Made by a program: the position numbers and the translations under genes
Shown here: positions 43,698 through 53,596 of the stretch, one piece after another
How the letters are laid out: each line of letters starts with the position of its first letter
Numbering within the stretch: position 1 is the first letter of the stretch
Notes under the pieces: generated by a model
What the model was told of the DNA's origin: nothing
Database searches by the model: none
What the model saw: the letters and a program-made list of their open reading frames with translations, nothing else
DNA from: Ustilaginoidea virens
Lineage: Eukaryota; Ascomycota; Sordariomycetes; Hypocreales; Clavicipitaceae
Assembly (NCBI RefSeq): GCF_000687475.1
Contig: NC_057316.1
Location: forward strand, 6,696,001-6,760,000
DNA: 64,000 bases
Reading direction: 5' to 3'

Positions 43698-44633
43698 GCA
43701 AGCGAATTGGGGGGTTGATGGAACTGTATCGATACCAGTGTGTCTCAAGTTATTTACGATGTTAATGAAAAGAGCCATCTATTTTGACGTACGAAAAGGG
43801 AAATGGGAAGAATCAGTCGTGCCTGGTTGGTCTTTTGACGGCATCCGGAAGACAGACGGGTACATGTCATTCGCAACTAACAGCTGACCCTTCTTGATTC
43901 GTAGGCAACAAGATAAATCTCCCTACCTAGTTAGTTGGTGAGTGAGAGCGGTCATGTCAGGCCTTGCATGGTTCACATCTTGATGCAAGCAACCTTGCCA
44001 TCGCCGGAGGGGGTTTGGCATATATATCAGATTGCGAATTGCCCTTTCAGCGGAACAGTAGGACTGCGTTGATGAATGCCGTAGCCTCTCCTTGCTTGAT
44101 GCCATCCATGAAGGATCCAATCGTGAGACGCTGTCATTGGCCTAAACCGCAGTTTGTCAGCTACATGACACACTGTTATCCCTGATCATTCCCATGAAAG
44201 AATAGGTATAAATATGCTGATAAGAGGAGGCTTCTATCCCCTGCCTACTTGATGAGAATCAAGGACCTAGACATATTGGTTCTTAAATTAGGTTTGAATC
44301 TCGAGAAATGTACATGCACTGGCGGAGGGCTGCCGATTTTGGGGCCCGCGATAGGGTGCCGGGTGCCGGGTGCCGGGTGCCGGGTGCCCACGTGTCTGGT
44401 AGCACGTTTCGTCGGGTGGGCTGGTGTTAAAATCAGCTTGCAGGCCACTGGCCCGCGGTGGGCTTCCAGGGGCACGGTACCTAAAGTACAACATATGGAG
44501 CACTCCGTGCGTACTTGTCCCAACCTGCCTCGCTTGGATCTCTCAAGAAACCTGCTGAATCCATCAACAATCACTCTTCTGTTCCCGGACTGAGATGAAT
44601 CGAAACAGCTGAGCCCTCATACACTCTGCCACA
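43698..44633. other. Intergenic region with a 7-bp tandem repeat
   Basis: No gene seen. It holds the GGGTGCC tandem repeat (44354-44388) and GAGCACTCCGTGCGTAC near 44499 upstream of the ZIP gene. Confidence 0.55.
44354..44388. repeat. Five exact tandem copies of GGGTGCC
   Basis: The units run 44354-44360, 44361-44367, 44368-44374, 44375-44381 and 44382-44388 without mismatch, about 250 bp upstream of the ZIP start codon. Confidence 0.95.
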
Positions 44634-46228
44634 ATGGATGGCATTGGTGAGGCAGCCAAGAGCGGTAAGCAGCCATCTTTTGTTTTTTGCAGCGTTACTG
44701 AGCTACCTACCTGCCTGGTACCTGAGGTAGTGAATTCTGTGCTGCGGCAGCCAAGTTGACATCAATTCTTTCCCACGCAGATTCACACTGGACCTCCATC
44801 CCCACGAACTTGCTGCTGGCCGAGCTGCAGCGTCGAAACACGGATGGCGAGAGACCACAGTGCGGTGGGATACAGCAAGGGCGGTACGACACAGTCGCGC
44901 ACGTCTTTGCGTTGCTGTTGATCTTGGCGTTGAGCACTTTAGGTATGGATGGACCTTGGCTTTTTATCGATGCCTTTTCCATGATTCTGCTCATCTATAT
45001 GCTTGGCCGCTGACGGGCGTTGCCAACAGCATGCGGGCTTCCCCTATTATCGCGACGAGCAACGACCGGGAGGTTTCGAAGGAACATCATCTTTTACTGC
45101 CAACATGTGGGGACGGGCGTATTGCTCGCGACCGCGTTTGTGCATTTATTGCCGATGGCCTTTGAGTCCCTGACGGATCCGTGTTTGCCGTACTTCTTCA
45201 GCAGCGGGTACAAGCCGCTCCCCGGCTTCGTTTCCATGGTGTCTGCCATTGTTGTTGTTGGCGTTGAATCATACCTGACCGCCAGGGGTGCCGGGCATTC
45301 CCACTCTCACACCCACCATTTTTTCGACCACGAGGATAGCGATGGGGACGGGGAGTTTCAGACGGTGCCACTAGACGACCACCCCGGCATGTCTGAGCAG
45401 CGGGCGAGGAATCACGGGCCAGAAGACAGAGCTCTGGACGATGGTGAGGCTACTCAGGGCCTTGTTGCTGGTGTTTCGCCATTGCCCGAATCAACGCCGG
45501 TCATGGCCACGGTCACGGCTGCCGCCACGGCCGCAGCCACGAAACGGCGCAAGTCTGACGACTCTGATTTCAACGACGGCGGCGATTCGGATCTGGACCT
45601 CGAGATGCACGAATTGCATCCCACCTCAGCCGATGGCGGCACTCATCGAAACAGTGGTGCTTACTCATCCCTGAAGAAGCCAAGCGTGACGGCGGGTGCG
45701 ACGGGCCCTGTGATGTCGTCCCAGTCGCCCGAGGAGGTCAGACGCCAGCTGGTGCAGTGCCTCTTGCTGGAGGCGGGCATCCTGTTCCACAGCGTCTTCA
45801 TCGGCATGGCGATCTCCGTCGCCACTGGCCCCGCGTTTGTCGTTTTCCTGGTAGCCATCAGCTTCCATCAGTCTTTTGAAGGGCTGGCACTCGGCAGCCG
45901 CATTGCAGCCGTTCAGTTTCCCAGAAACTCCATCCGACCGTGGCTCATGGTCCTTGCCTACGGCTTGACCACGCCCCTCGGGCAAGCCCTCGGGCTGATT
46001 GTGCACAACATGTACGACCCTGCATCGATGGGCGGCCTTTTGGTGGTCGGATTCATGAACGCCGTCTCGTCGGGCCTCCTGCTGTATGCTGGCCTGGTCC
46101 AGCTGTTGGCGGAGGATTTCCTGACAGAAAAGAGCTATCGCGTGCTCAAGGGCACGAGGCGTCTGCAGGCGTACCTGTGTGTCGTCGGCGGCGCTCTTTT
46201 GATGGCAGTAGTAGGAGCGTTTGCCTAA
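44634..46228 (+). CDS. ZIP-family divalent metal transporter
   Basis: Three exons: 44634-44664, 44781-44942 and 45030-46228; 463 residues. Junctions give AKS-DSHWTSIPTN and ALSTL-ACGLPLLSRR. Transmembrane helices are visible at VFALLLILALSTLACG, IIFYCQHVGTGVLLATAFVHLLPMA, and five more in the C-terminal half. The long cytosolic loop has a His-rich metal site (HSHSHTHHFFDHED) and an acidic/Ser stretch. TM4 carries ILFHSVFIGMAISV and TM5 FHQSFEGLALGSRI, the conserved His of the ZIP pore. This is a plasma-membrane-type Zrt/Irt transporter, probably zinc; iron or manganese cannot be excluded. A TACCTACC-containing segment lies in intron 1. Confidence 0.9.
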
Positions 46229-46986
46229 CGTTCAAGGGCGTGGTTTGTTGATACATGTGCGGGCGCAGTGATGAATTCATGGTTTTTTTTTCCCCGGGTA
46301 GACTTTGTCCTTGTGGTCATGCGAGGGAACTGGCGTTTGGGCGATGGGAAAATGGGCATTTAACGACGTGTACAATATGGCGCAGAGAATAGAAGGTGCA
46401 GGACATGCAGCATGGGACCGTGAATTGGGGACGAGATTTCGAACTAAACCACCTGGACGAGTGAAGCTGACGGGAAGGATGGCATCCCACACGTCCCACC
46501 TTGCGTGAATGATGATGCCTTCTTGTTGACTCTGCTTGTGGCCTGCTCAGACTATGGGCCCCGAGCACGGTGCACATCTGTTCCATTTGACACGCCGACA
46601 AAACCCAGCAGGCCAAGCATCGCGCTCGCCGCGACGTGCGTCGCAGTGCAAAATGAATGTGCCCAGCCAGACAGACTTTCACAACCGTGTCGTCGGAGCT
46701 CCCCAGATGCGGGATGCATAGGCGCCCCGCGGCAGTGTGCCGTCACTGGCGAAACGACAGGACGCGGCACCGAGTACACCCAGCCCTACGCTGACGGCCG
46801 AAGCATCGAACCCACCTTTGTCACGCTATGGCTGCCAGCGGAACCTGCCAATCCTTCAACGGTGTTGTCGGCAACCCGTCCAGGTCGTTTCACTCGCCCG
46901 TCGCTGCCTCATCTCCCCATTGATTCCTGCCGCCTCCTCTCCCCAAGCCCCCGCATCGAGTGCTATCCGAGGACGACGCGCAGACG
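46229..46986. other. Intergenic region
   Basis: The gap between the ZIP and hemerythrin-like genes. An ATG at 46829 followed by a short open frame could represent an extra 5' exon of the next gene, but no splice path is convincing. Confidence 0.45.
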
Positions 46987-47155
46987 ATGTGGTCGGCCGG
47001 CTTCACCGCCGCCCTGACGTACCTCTTCCTCGGGGCCAACCTGTTCAGGCGTCGGTCGCCGTATTTCCACGGCCGCGGAGCACCAGCCCGCGGATGGGCC
47101 AACCGCCCCATGGAGCTGGTCCAGACGCCCTGGGCGACGAGTCAAAAGGTGCGCT

Positions 47156-47188
<33 letters not shown>

Positions 47189-48127
47189 GCGCGTGTCGCG
47201 TGGTGCTTACGCCGCGTCGGCCTCTTCTACCAGGACGACCTCTTCACCACGGCGGCGACGCACATGGCCCTGCTGCACAACGCCATCATCCGCGGCTTCA
47301 ACTCCATCTACCTGCAGGCGCCGCACGTGCAGACGGACGACGTGGACGACTTTGTTGCGTACTCGCTGGCCTGGCACAAGTTTGTCGTGTCGCACCATGA
47401 TGACGAGGAGGACAGGCTGTTCCCTGATATGATTGGGGTGCTGGGGGACCATGCCATCTTGGGGGGGATGGCGGCTGAGCATGGTACGTACGTGTTTGCT
47501 GCTCGGGGTGTTGGCAAGACGAAAGCGTGTATGCAAGGGCAAGGAGAAGAAGGGGAAGAAGAAGAAGCAGCAGCAGCAGCGGTTTCGGTTTACAAAGCAA
47601 GAGATGCAAGCAGGCTAACCGAGAACGCAGAGTCCTTCCTCCCTGGCCTCAAAGCATTCGAAACCCATCTCACCAGCCGCAACGCCACCACCGGCCTCGC
47701 GGCCGCCTCCCTCGTCGCCATCATGGACTCTTTCAGGGACGACGTGCAGAACCACCTGCACCACGAAGTCGACGTCATGGCCGCCATGGCCGGCCACCGC
47801 AACGCCCCCGCCGCGCACACCCCCGAGGGAAAGCTCGCCGCGGACCGGCTCAAAAGGTGGGGCAAAAGCACCGTCACCAGGGCCGGGTACCGCGACGTGG
47901 TGCCCTTTTTCCTGCTCAACACGGACAGGACGTTTGAGCAGGGCGTGTGGGCGAGGTGGCCCCGGATGCCGGAGCCCGTCCGGTGGGCAATGGTCAACGT
48001 GGTGGGCATGTGGCACGGGCCGGCGTGGAGGTTTTCCAGCTGCGATTCTTCTGGATTGCCGAGGGGCTTGTATGCGCTCGAGAGGCTTGCGGACAGGGAC
48101 GGGGCCGAGGCCAAGTCTGAGCTGTGA
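46987..48127 (+). CDS. Hemerythrin-like (HHE) cation-binding protein
   Basis: Exons 46987-47148, 47234-47483 and 47631-48127 give 302 residues. The HHE-type four-helix bundle shows the metal ligands as HMALLHNAIIRGFNSIY, WHKFVVSHHDDEEDRLFPD, AAEH-ESFLP and NHLHHEVDVM; the third and fourth helices span the second intron. The region after about 200 has no recognised domain (RAGYRDVVPFFLLNTDRTFEQG). The N-terminus chosen here is hydrophobic (WSAGFTAALTYLFLGANLF); a shorter start at MELVQTPW (47110) would remove it. Intron 2 is 147 nt, a multiple of three with no in-frame stop, so retention would insert 49 residues. Intron 1 contains a (CT)n tract. Fungal HHE proteins are little studied; oxygen or iron sensing is only a possibility. 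Confidence 0.78.
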
Positions 48128-48570
48128 GGTCAGCCGCGGGGGGCGTGCAAAGAGTGGTGCGGGAGGGTTTACCGTGCGGTAATGTGTATGCGGCTCAGGC
48201 GCTTTGGTTTTGTTACAGATCAAGGTGGCAAGGGGCTCATGGTAGCCTGCTTGGAATTACGAGATGGACACTGCAACAGAATCAACCCCTGCATGTGTAT
48301 AAAAGAGTAGGAAAGGACGAATAGGAGGGATGAATCGCCTTACAGATCCTCTCATCAGTGCAGGGCCGCCCAACAGGGTGTCACGGGGTGGTTGTTGCTT
48401 TTCAGGAGGGTTTCCATCAATCAGCCACGGCCATACGAGTCCTCCCTGGACTGGGCGTACAAAGCATGCCAGCCGTTGGTCATGGCCAAACTCGTCATCC
48501 TGAACAAAAGCCCTGGGTTGCTGTACGAAGATCAGTACCCCCGAGACTCCGCCGCGCGGAATCCAGCCCA
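48128..48570. other. Convergent intergenic region
   Basis: It lies between the stop codons of the hemerythrin-like and GNAT-like genes. No gene or repeat seen. Confidence 0.5.
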
Positions 48571-49365
48571 TCACCCAGTCCGAAAGCTGCTTTCTCCGCG
48601 GTCGCAGGCTTCAAGCGCGTGCTTTAACGCTTGGGCCGCTCTTTCTTCGCTCTTGGCAAACGGCCTGTTGAACATGTCGTGTAGAGGTCGTGCGCTGTTG
48701 GCGTGGTCGACGTCAAAAGACACGTGCGAACCGTCACCGCACCTACTGCGCGTCGTCAGAACCGCCAGGCGCAGCATGTCGCCCCCGATGCGCCGGTTGC
48801 GGTACCTTTGCCGCGTCGTCCAAGCGCGAATGACTCCTCGGCCGCCCCGGACGGAAGGAGGACAAGACGCCTTTGCCGCCGCCGCCGTCTTTGCGCGTCC
48901 GGGCGGTGCCGCAATTCGCAGCACCAGCGTGGCAATGATCTGGCCTCCGAAACGTGCTGCGAGGATGTAGTCGTCTTGGCCTTGGGGGCTGGCAATCCAT
49001 TCCTTCCACTTGAAGCTCTCGGCCAACCGAATGTAGCTGGCTGTCAGGAGCCGCACGCCGGCCAGGTAGGCAAGAATCAGCCCGCACATCATGAGGAGGC
49101 CACTGCCAAAGTCGCCATGCGCATTGAGGCGGTAGATGGACGCGCAACCCGCAAGCAGCCCTGCGAGGCAGGCGGGGTGGGCGATGACGGAAAAGGAGGC
49201 AATTTGACGCTGTTGCGCGATGCTGTCTGCCACCAGCTTCATGGCTTCTTGCTTGTCGGCGTCCTTTGTCAGCATACCGAAAGATAATTCGGGCACGTCA
49301 TTGGCGTCGCCTGCTTGGGTGGCCGGAGAGGTTGAGTTTGATTTCGCTGGCGCTTGGGCGGCCAT
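48571..49365 (-). CDS. Membrane-associated GNAT-like N-acetyltransferase (putative)
   Basis: Intronless, 264 residues from the ATG of MAAQAPAKSNS. Two hydrophobic helices (VIAHPACLAGLLAGCASIY and GSGLLMMCGLILAYLAGVRLLTASYI, about 60-115) interrupt the domain. They are followed by WKEWIASPQGQDDYILAARFGGQIIATLVLRI and VIRAWTTRQRYRNRRIGGDMLRLAV, which resembles the acetyl-CoA-binding R/QxxGxG/A segment of GNAT enzymes. FNRPF near the end is also seen in such fungal proteins. The R-N-R-R-I-G-G loop departs slightly from the consensus. The open frame continues upstream into an LTR (to 49599). This is the last host gene before the transposon block. Confidence 0.6.
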   Translation of the reverse strand: MAAQAPAKSNSTSPATQAGDANDVPELSFGMLTKDADKQEAMKLVADSIAQQRQIASFSVIAHPACLAGLLAGCASIYRLNAHGDFGSGLLMMCGLILAYLAGVRLLTASYIRLAESFKWKEWIASPQGQDDYILAARFGGQIIATLVLRIAAPPGRAKTAAAAKASCPPSVRGGRGVIRAWTTRQRYRNRRIGGDMLRLAVLTTRSRCGDGSHVSFDVDHANSARPLHDMFNRPFAKSEERAAQALKHALEACDRGESSFRTG

Positions 49366-49548
49366 GATGCAGGATGCATTGGCCAGCTCCGCGACTGCAG
49401 AGGCAAATTTCAGAGGTTGTGAGGACGAAGAGCAAAATCGACGACAGGAACTGATGCGCCGTCTGTTGTGGAGAAGCGTCAATTCAAAAGGTGGCGTACG
49501 GGGCGGCGTCACGGCTTGAGCCTTGTGCATGCACATGCACATACGCAC
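49366..49548. other. Remaining upstream flank of the GNAT-like gene
   Basis: Only 183 bp separate the start codon from the LTR boundary. It has in-frame ATGs near 49538 (ATGTGCATGTGCATG on the minus strand). Confidence 0.5.
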
Positions 49549-49748
49549 TGTCAGAATGCACAGGGAAAATGCGATAAAATGCTTGATTGAAGGAACCAAG
49601 TCCTCTCTAAGAGACTTATGTTCCCAGCTATTTATAGTGGGATAGGGGGTACCCCTAAGGGCTTACTGATCCAGGGAGAACTCGGCATATCCGACCTCAG
49701 ATATAACCGATATCCACATTACAGATAAGCCAATTTCCCTCTAATACA
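49549..49748 (-). repeat. 200-bp LTR fragment (TGT...ACA), minus oriented, with internal TATA
   Basis: The plus strand starts TGTCAG and ends AATACA, an inverted TGT/ACA pair. It is directly followed by CCCCCTCA (49749-49756), which on the minus strand is a GAGGGGG polypurine tract, placing it as a 3' LTR of a minus-oriented element. On the minus strand a TATAAATAG box sits at about 49633-49641, followed by GGGAACATAAGTC. The internal region of this element is only a short remnant (to about 49800). No second copy of the LTR was found in the window. Confidence 0.6.
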
Positions 49749-50639
49749 CCCCCTCAGGATATACTTTCTCTAGGATATCCTGCTATATAGCTAAACTCAG
49801 TGCAAAGCAAGATAATAAGTAGAAATATTAATCCACTCAAAACGATATGCGCAAAATGACGGTACTATTATTGAACAGGCTACCTGTACTGTCGGAATCG
49901 CTGTCGCAAGGTGCCCAATTGGGCACATTGCGATGGATGTGCCGCGCACACCCGATGCGCACGATATGGCCACTTTGGCCCCTTTTGCCCCTTTACCCCT
50001 GAGCCCGGTAGGGCACGCGGGCAGCCCGGCCCGACTGCGCCGATGCACGTAATAACGGCATACGCACAAAAAGGCCATATCGTGTAATTACCCTCTTTTG
50101 CTTCCTTTCTTTCCTCTTTAGATAGTCAGTCATTAGTAAAGTCAATAAATCCTTTACTTGGTGACCTCACGGTACATAATACCACGTGCGCGACCCTACG
50201 TATAACTGGGTACCCCGAGTTTATATTAACACTGATTAGTAGTGATAACCACCACTTACAGGATAATTATATCCCGCAAAGAACGGTGTATTATAGATCA
50301 GCAAGATATTAATATCGAAGAGGCAGTTAAGCTTTCTTAGCTATGCTAACCAGAGGGAGAACGATTTATAACCTCTCCTTCCCCTCGTCTATTATAAGGA
50401 AGAAACTTACGCTAAATATTACGATATTTGAAGATACCCTTAGCATCTAGGAAAAACGATTTATAACCTCTTCCTATTCTTTCTTTCTTTTACTACTACG
50501 GTAAAAGCCCTTTCGAACCTTGCACTCCTTGCAAAAGGGAATCTTACACTCCTTGCAATACATCCCCCCCCCCCCTTTAAACCCTCACCTTAATACCATA
50601 GCCTCATCATCATCATCATCACAATAACCATAAGAGCTA
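49749..50639. other. Transposon-derived, mixed-composition stretch with 30-nt palindrome
   Basis: AT-rich flanks enclose a GC-rich patch (about 49880-50070) with a near-perfect 30-nt palindrome at 49904-49933. It probably includes the left end of element 1, but I could not place the LTR boundary. No gene seen. Confidence 0.5.
49904..49933. repeat. 30-nt near-perfect palindrome
   Basis: The core GTGCCCAATTGGGCAC is a perfect 16-nt palindrome. Adding TCGCAA and TTGCGA arms gives a 30-nt palindrome with a single mismatched pair. Confidence 0.9.
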
Positions 50640-52811
50640 CCTAAGAGGATATAATGGTTTGCCTCACTCTTTAACGATAATTAGATTAACGCGGTAGAGC
50701 CTATCGACCCTAATAATGCCATAGATGTATAGCTATACAACCGTATCGCGTTCCTTATAGATACCTATAAGGAAAATACCTACCTAGATAATAATCTCTA
50801 GGAATAATTCCACGAGGATTATAGTGAGTAGAATGAAGCCCTATTCCGCCGTATTAATGCTCAGGTTTTACGGCAATTCCGCTTAATATTACGGGAACGT
50901 AGCGTATATATTGGAGTATCGGGTTCCCTAATAATACCAACCCTACTTAAATGCCTTCAATAACAATAGAATCTACAATAGCCTTAAAAGGAAGTAACCC
51001 GGCAATTTGCTCGCAGTATATTCCTATCCCGGCTTAACCCTACCAGGGAAACCTCACTACCCATCGGTAATACCGAGCAAGAGATACAAAGGCTTTAAAA
51101 TACGCCCTTACACATACACATAAGGCCCTCATCATTATCATTACGAGCCCCCACAACAGTTGTGCGAATACCCTTACTAAGGCTCGCGTTACGGCTCTTA
51201 TAAGCCCTATTAACGCTAAGGGAATTCGCAACACTAATAGCACGATTACAGTTATAATAACCTATCGTCCCCCCCTCTATATCGAAGAAGCATTATGCCC
51301 CTATGCCTGCCCCTATTGAAGAAGAAGAAGATAGGGGCCGGTCCTAATAACCAAAAGGGAAGACGCCTATTTATAATAGGCCGCTATTCGAAATAAGGGA
51401 AAACTCCTGCTATCAATAATAACATACAACAGCCAATAATTATAGCCCACAAAACCGACCCGATGAAATATATCGCTCTAGGGATTATACCCCTAGTAGG
51501 GCTAGCCGAGGCGGCTATCTTAATACCCCTCGAAGTCATAGTATACCTAATAGAGGTCGAGTTATAGGCCCCGATGATATACTTCCTTTAACAGAAGGCC
51601 CCGACGATAATAATACCCTCTAAGCCAACGCCGCTAATACCGCCCGTAATACCAAATATCGGGCCCAAACGCCTCATACGATAATACCAAAAATAGGCAT
51701 AGCACCTGGCCCTTCCTGTCAATATTGGCCTACCTAGGCCGATGAACGGACCATTTTGATGGGAGGACCGGTAAACCTAGACCGACCCGAGTTATAAGAT
51801 AACCCCGCAAGAAACCCCGCTAGCCTACCGCGAGGCAACCGATAAGCTATTCCGGAATACCCTCCGGAATACCCCTAAGGTTATACCCGAAAAGCCTATG
51901 TAGAGGCCGGGTTTGACCAAAAAGATCATTCCCGAACCGGGTTTAATAATGTATCTAAGAAGATATCCAACCTCTTACGAAGCTATTATATAGAGGATAG
52001 ATATAGCGGCAAAATGGATGATTTTATTATACTAAAAGTCATCTCTTTTAAGAGTAAATGCCGCCTATTAGGATTGCCCGACTATGCATTCGCTAGAGCT
52101 TTTTAAATCATACTAATCGGCGATGCTAAGACCTATTACTTTGATAATATTGAATGCATTCGCGATACCCTCACTTTTGACGATATAGTCCGTAAAGTTA
52201 AGAGCCATTTCGAAAATAAAAGCACAGAGCAATTCTATTTGCACCATTAGAACAGAACAACACTCCAATCAACTATCGCGAAATATCCCGATAAGTTAAA
52301 ATTAGAATGCCTTAATATCCTATTAGAAGAACTTTAACGCCTATATCATAGTCTTTTTCCCCCCTTTATAGCTAATACAGAGCTTCATCAGCAAGTGCTT
52401 AACGCTATAAGGGATACCCCTAAGTGTAGCTAGGCGCTATATCGATATGCCCCTACATTCGAAGGCCTCGCCGCTAACCTATAGCGATCCCTTTCCATCT
52501 ATGAGACTACCCATATAACTCAATAGCATTATTTCCTTCAACAATAGCCTTAGCAACATCAGGATATTAAAGATATTAATATCGCTGATAATATAGCGTT
52601 ATTCACAGATCGTAGATACGGTCAATCCCACAACCGGTATCAACACCCCTAACGATACAGACCCCCTCAACAGCAACAATAGAATCGCGCCTTTTTAGCT
52701 AGGCCTCGTTAAAAAAGATGCTTCGTTTGTAATAAATTAGGATGTTAGTCATCTAACTATACTGCCAAAGAGCAATAAGAATTAAAGGACCGATAGCTAA
52801 AGAACCGTTCC
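50640..52811 (+). pseudogene. Copia-type element 1, decayed gag with zinc knuckle (5' part)
   Basis: Reading through TAG stops at Trp positions gives a gag-like polyprotein from about 50.65 kb. It contains a helical capsid-like region (near 51.95-52.5 kb; RSYYIEDRY, LLGLPDYAFARAF) and a CCHC-like knuckle RCFVCNKLGC (52716-52748). Most stops are TAG. The reading frame is interrupted at 52811 by element 2 and resumes at 60217; with the insertion and one GTTCC copy removed the frame is continuous. The left LTR is not resolved. Confidence 0.7.
52807..52811. repeat. Target-site duplication GTTCC (left)
   Basis: GTTCC immediately precedes the left LTR of element 2 and is repeated at 60212-60216 immediately after the right LTR. 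Confidence 0.9.
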
Positions 52812-53586
52812 TATTGCAATTCTCAAGGTTACTATAAAAGCAGAGCCTTACTAGCTAGCTAGATGGCACAAGACTGTCTGCGACCTGTGAACTAATCTTA
52901 GTATAAATACTAGATTTTTCACCAAGTCCTAAGACTATACAAGTGCTATAAAGCAGGGCAAGTGTAAAGGCAAGGCAAATATAAGATAACCAGAAACGCA
53001 GGGAAGGTGGGAGTTAAGAGGCATATAGTGCATTAACAGACTCGATTGTGCTACCCTTCTACTATTTAGAAAGAAGGGGGAAAGCTATCCTATATATACA
53101 CGAAGGAGGGGTGGGCCCAGGCATCTAAGGTAGCCAGTAAGAAAGCTCCCCGTAATGCTCGCTTTGCCACGTATATAATACGTCAGCAGCCCCACTATAT
53201 CGGGCCTTTTCAACCACCCTAACCACCACACTAGTAACTAGTCACCGCACTAGTAACTAGCCACCACGCTAGTGACTAACCACCACACTAGTGGACTAGC
53301 CACCACGCTAGTAGGCCACCACGCTAATTTAGCAATGCCACACCACGCTAGTAGGCCGCCACCACGCTAGTAGGCAACCACGCTAATTTAGCAATGCCAC
53401 ACCTTTTTCAATAAGGCCTACCTTACTTGATATACAGTAAATAATCCACTGAAAATCCTTAAGGTAAAAGGCAAAGGCCTAAGGTAATACTACCATAAGT
53501 CCAAGAGGCGGTATAAGGGCCAGAAGGTTAGTAGGCCAGTAGGGCATAAGGCCAGCAGCCTAGTAGGCTACTATAGGATTTTAACA
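52812..53586 (-). repeat. Element 2 3' LTR (left copy, 775 bp)
   Basis: On the element's sense strand it starts TGTTAAAATCC. It differs from the other LTR at 8 positions. A region near 53200-53405 contains CACTAGTAACTAGCCAC-type subrepeats. Confidence 0.93.
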
Positions 53587-53596
53587 CCCCCTCTGA
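53587..53596 (-). other. Element 2 polypurine tract
   Basis: The plus strand reads CCCCCTCTGA, i.e. TCAGAGGGGG on the sense strand immediately before the LTR's TGTTAAAA, the expected plus-strand priming site. Confidence 0.8.

Noticed and set aside
46829..46950. Possible extra 5' exon of the hemerythrin-like gene
   Set aside because: The open frame is short and no GT/AG path into 46987 keeps a convincing protein.
51040..51243. Hydrophobic minus-strand open frame in the repeat block
   Set aside because: It lies antisense to element 1 gag and has no start context or family resemblance.
53200..53405. CRISPR-like spaced repeats in the LTR
   Set aside because: Units are imperfect, variably spaced and present identically in both LTRs; a eukaryotic transposon is the right explanation.
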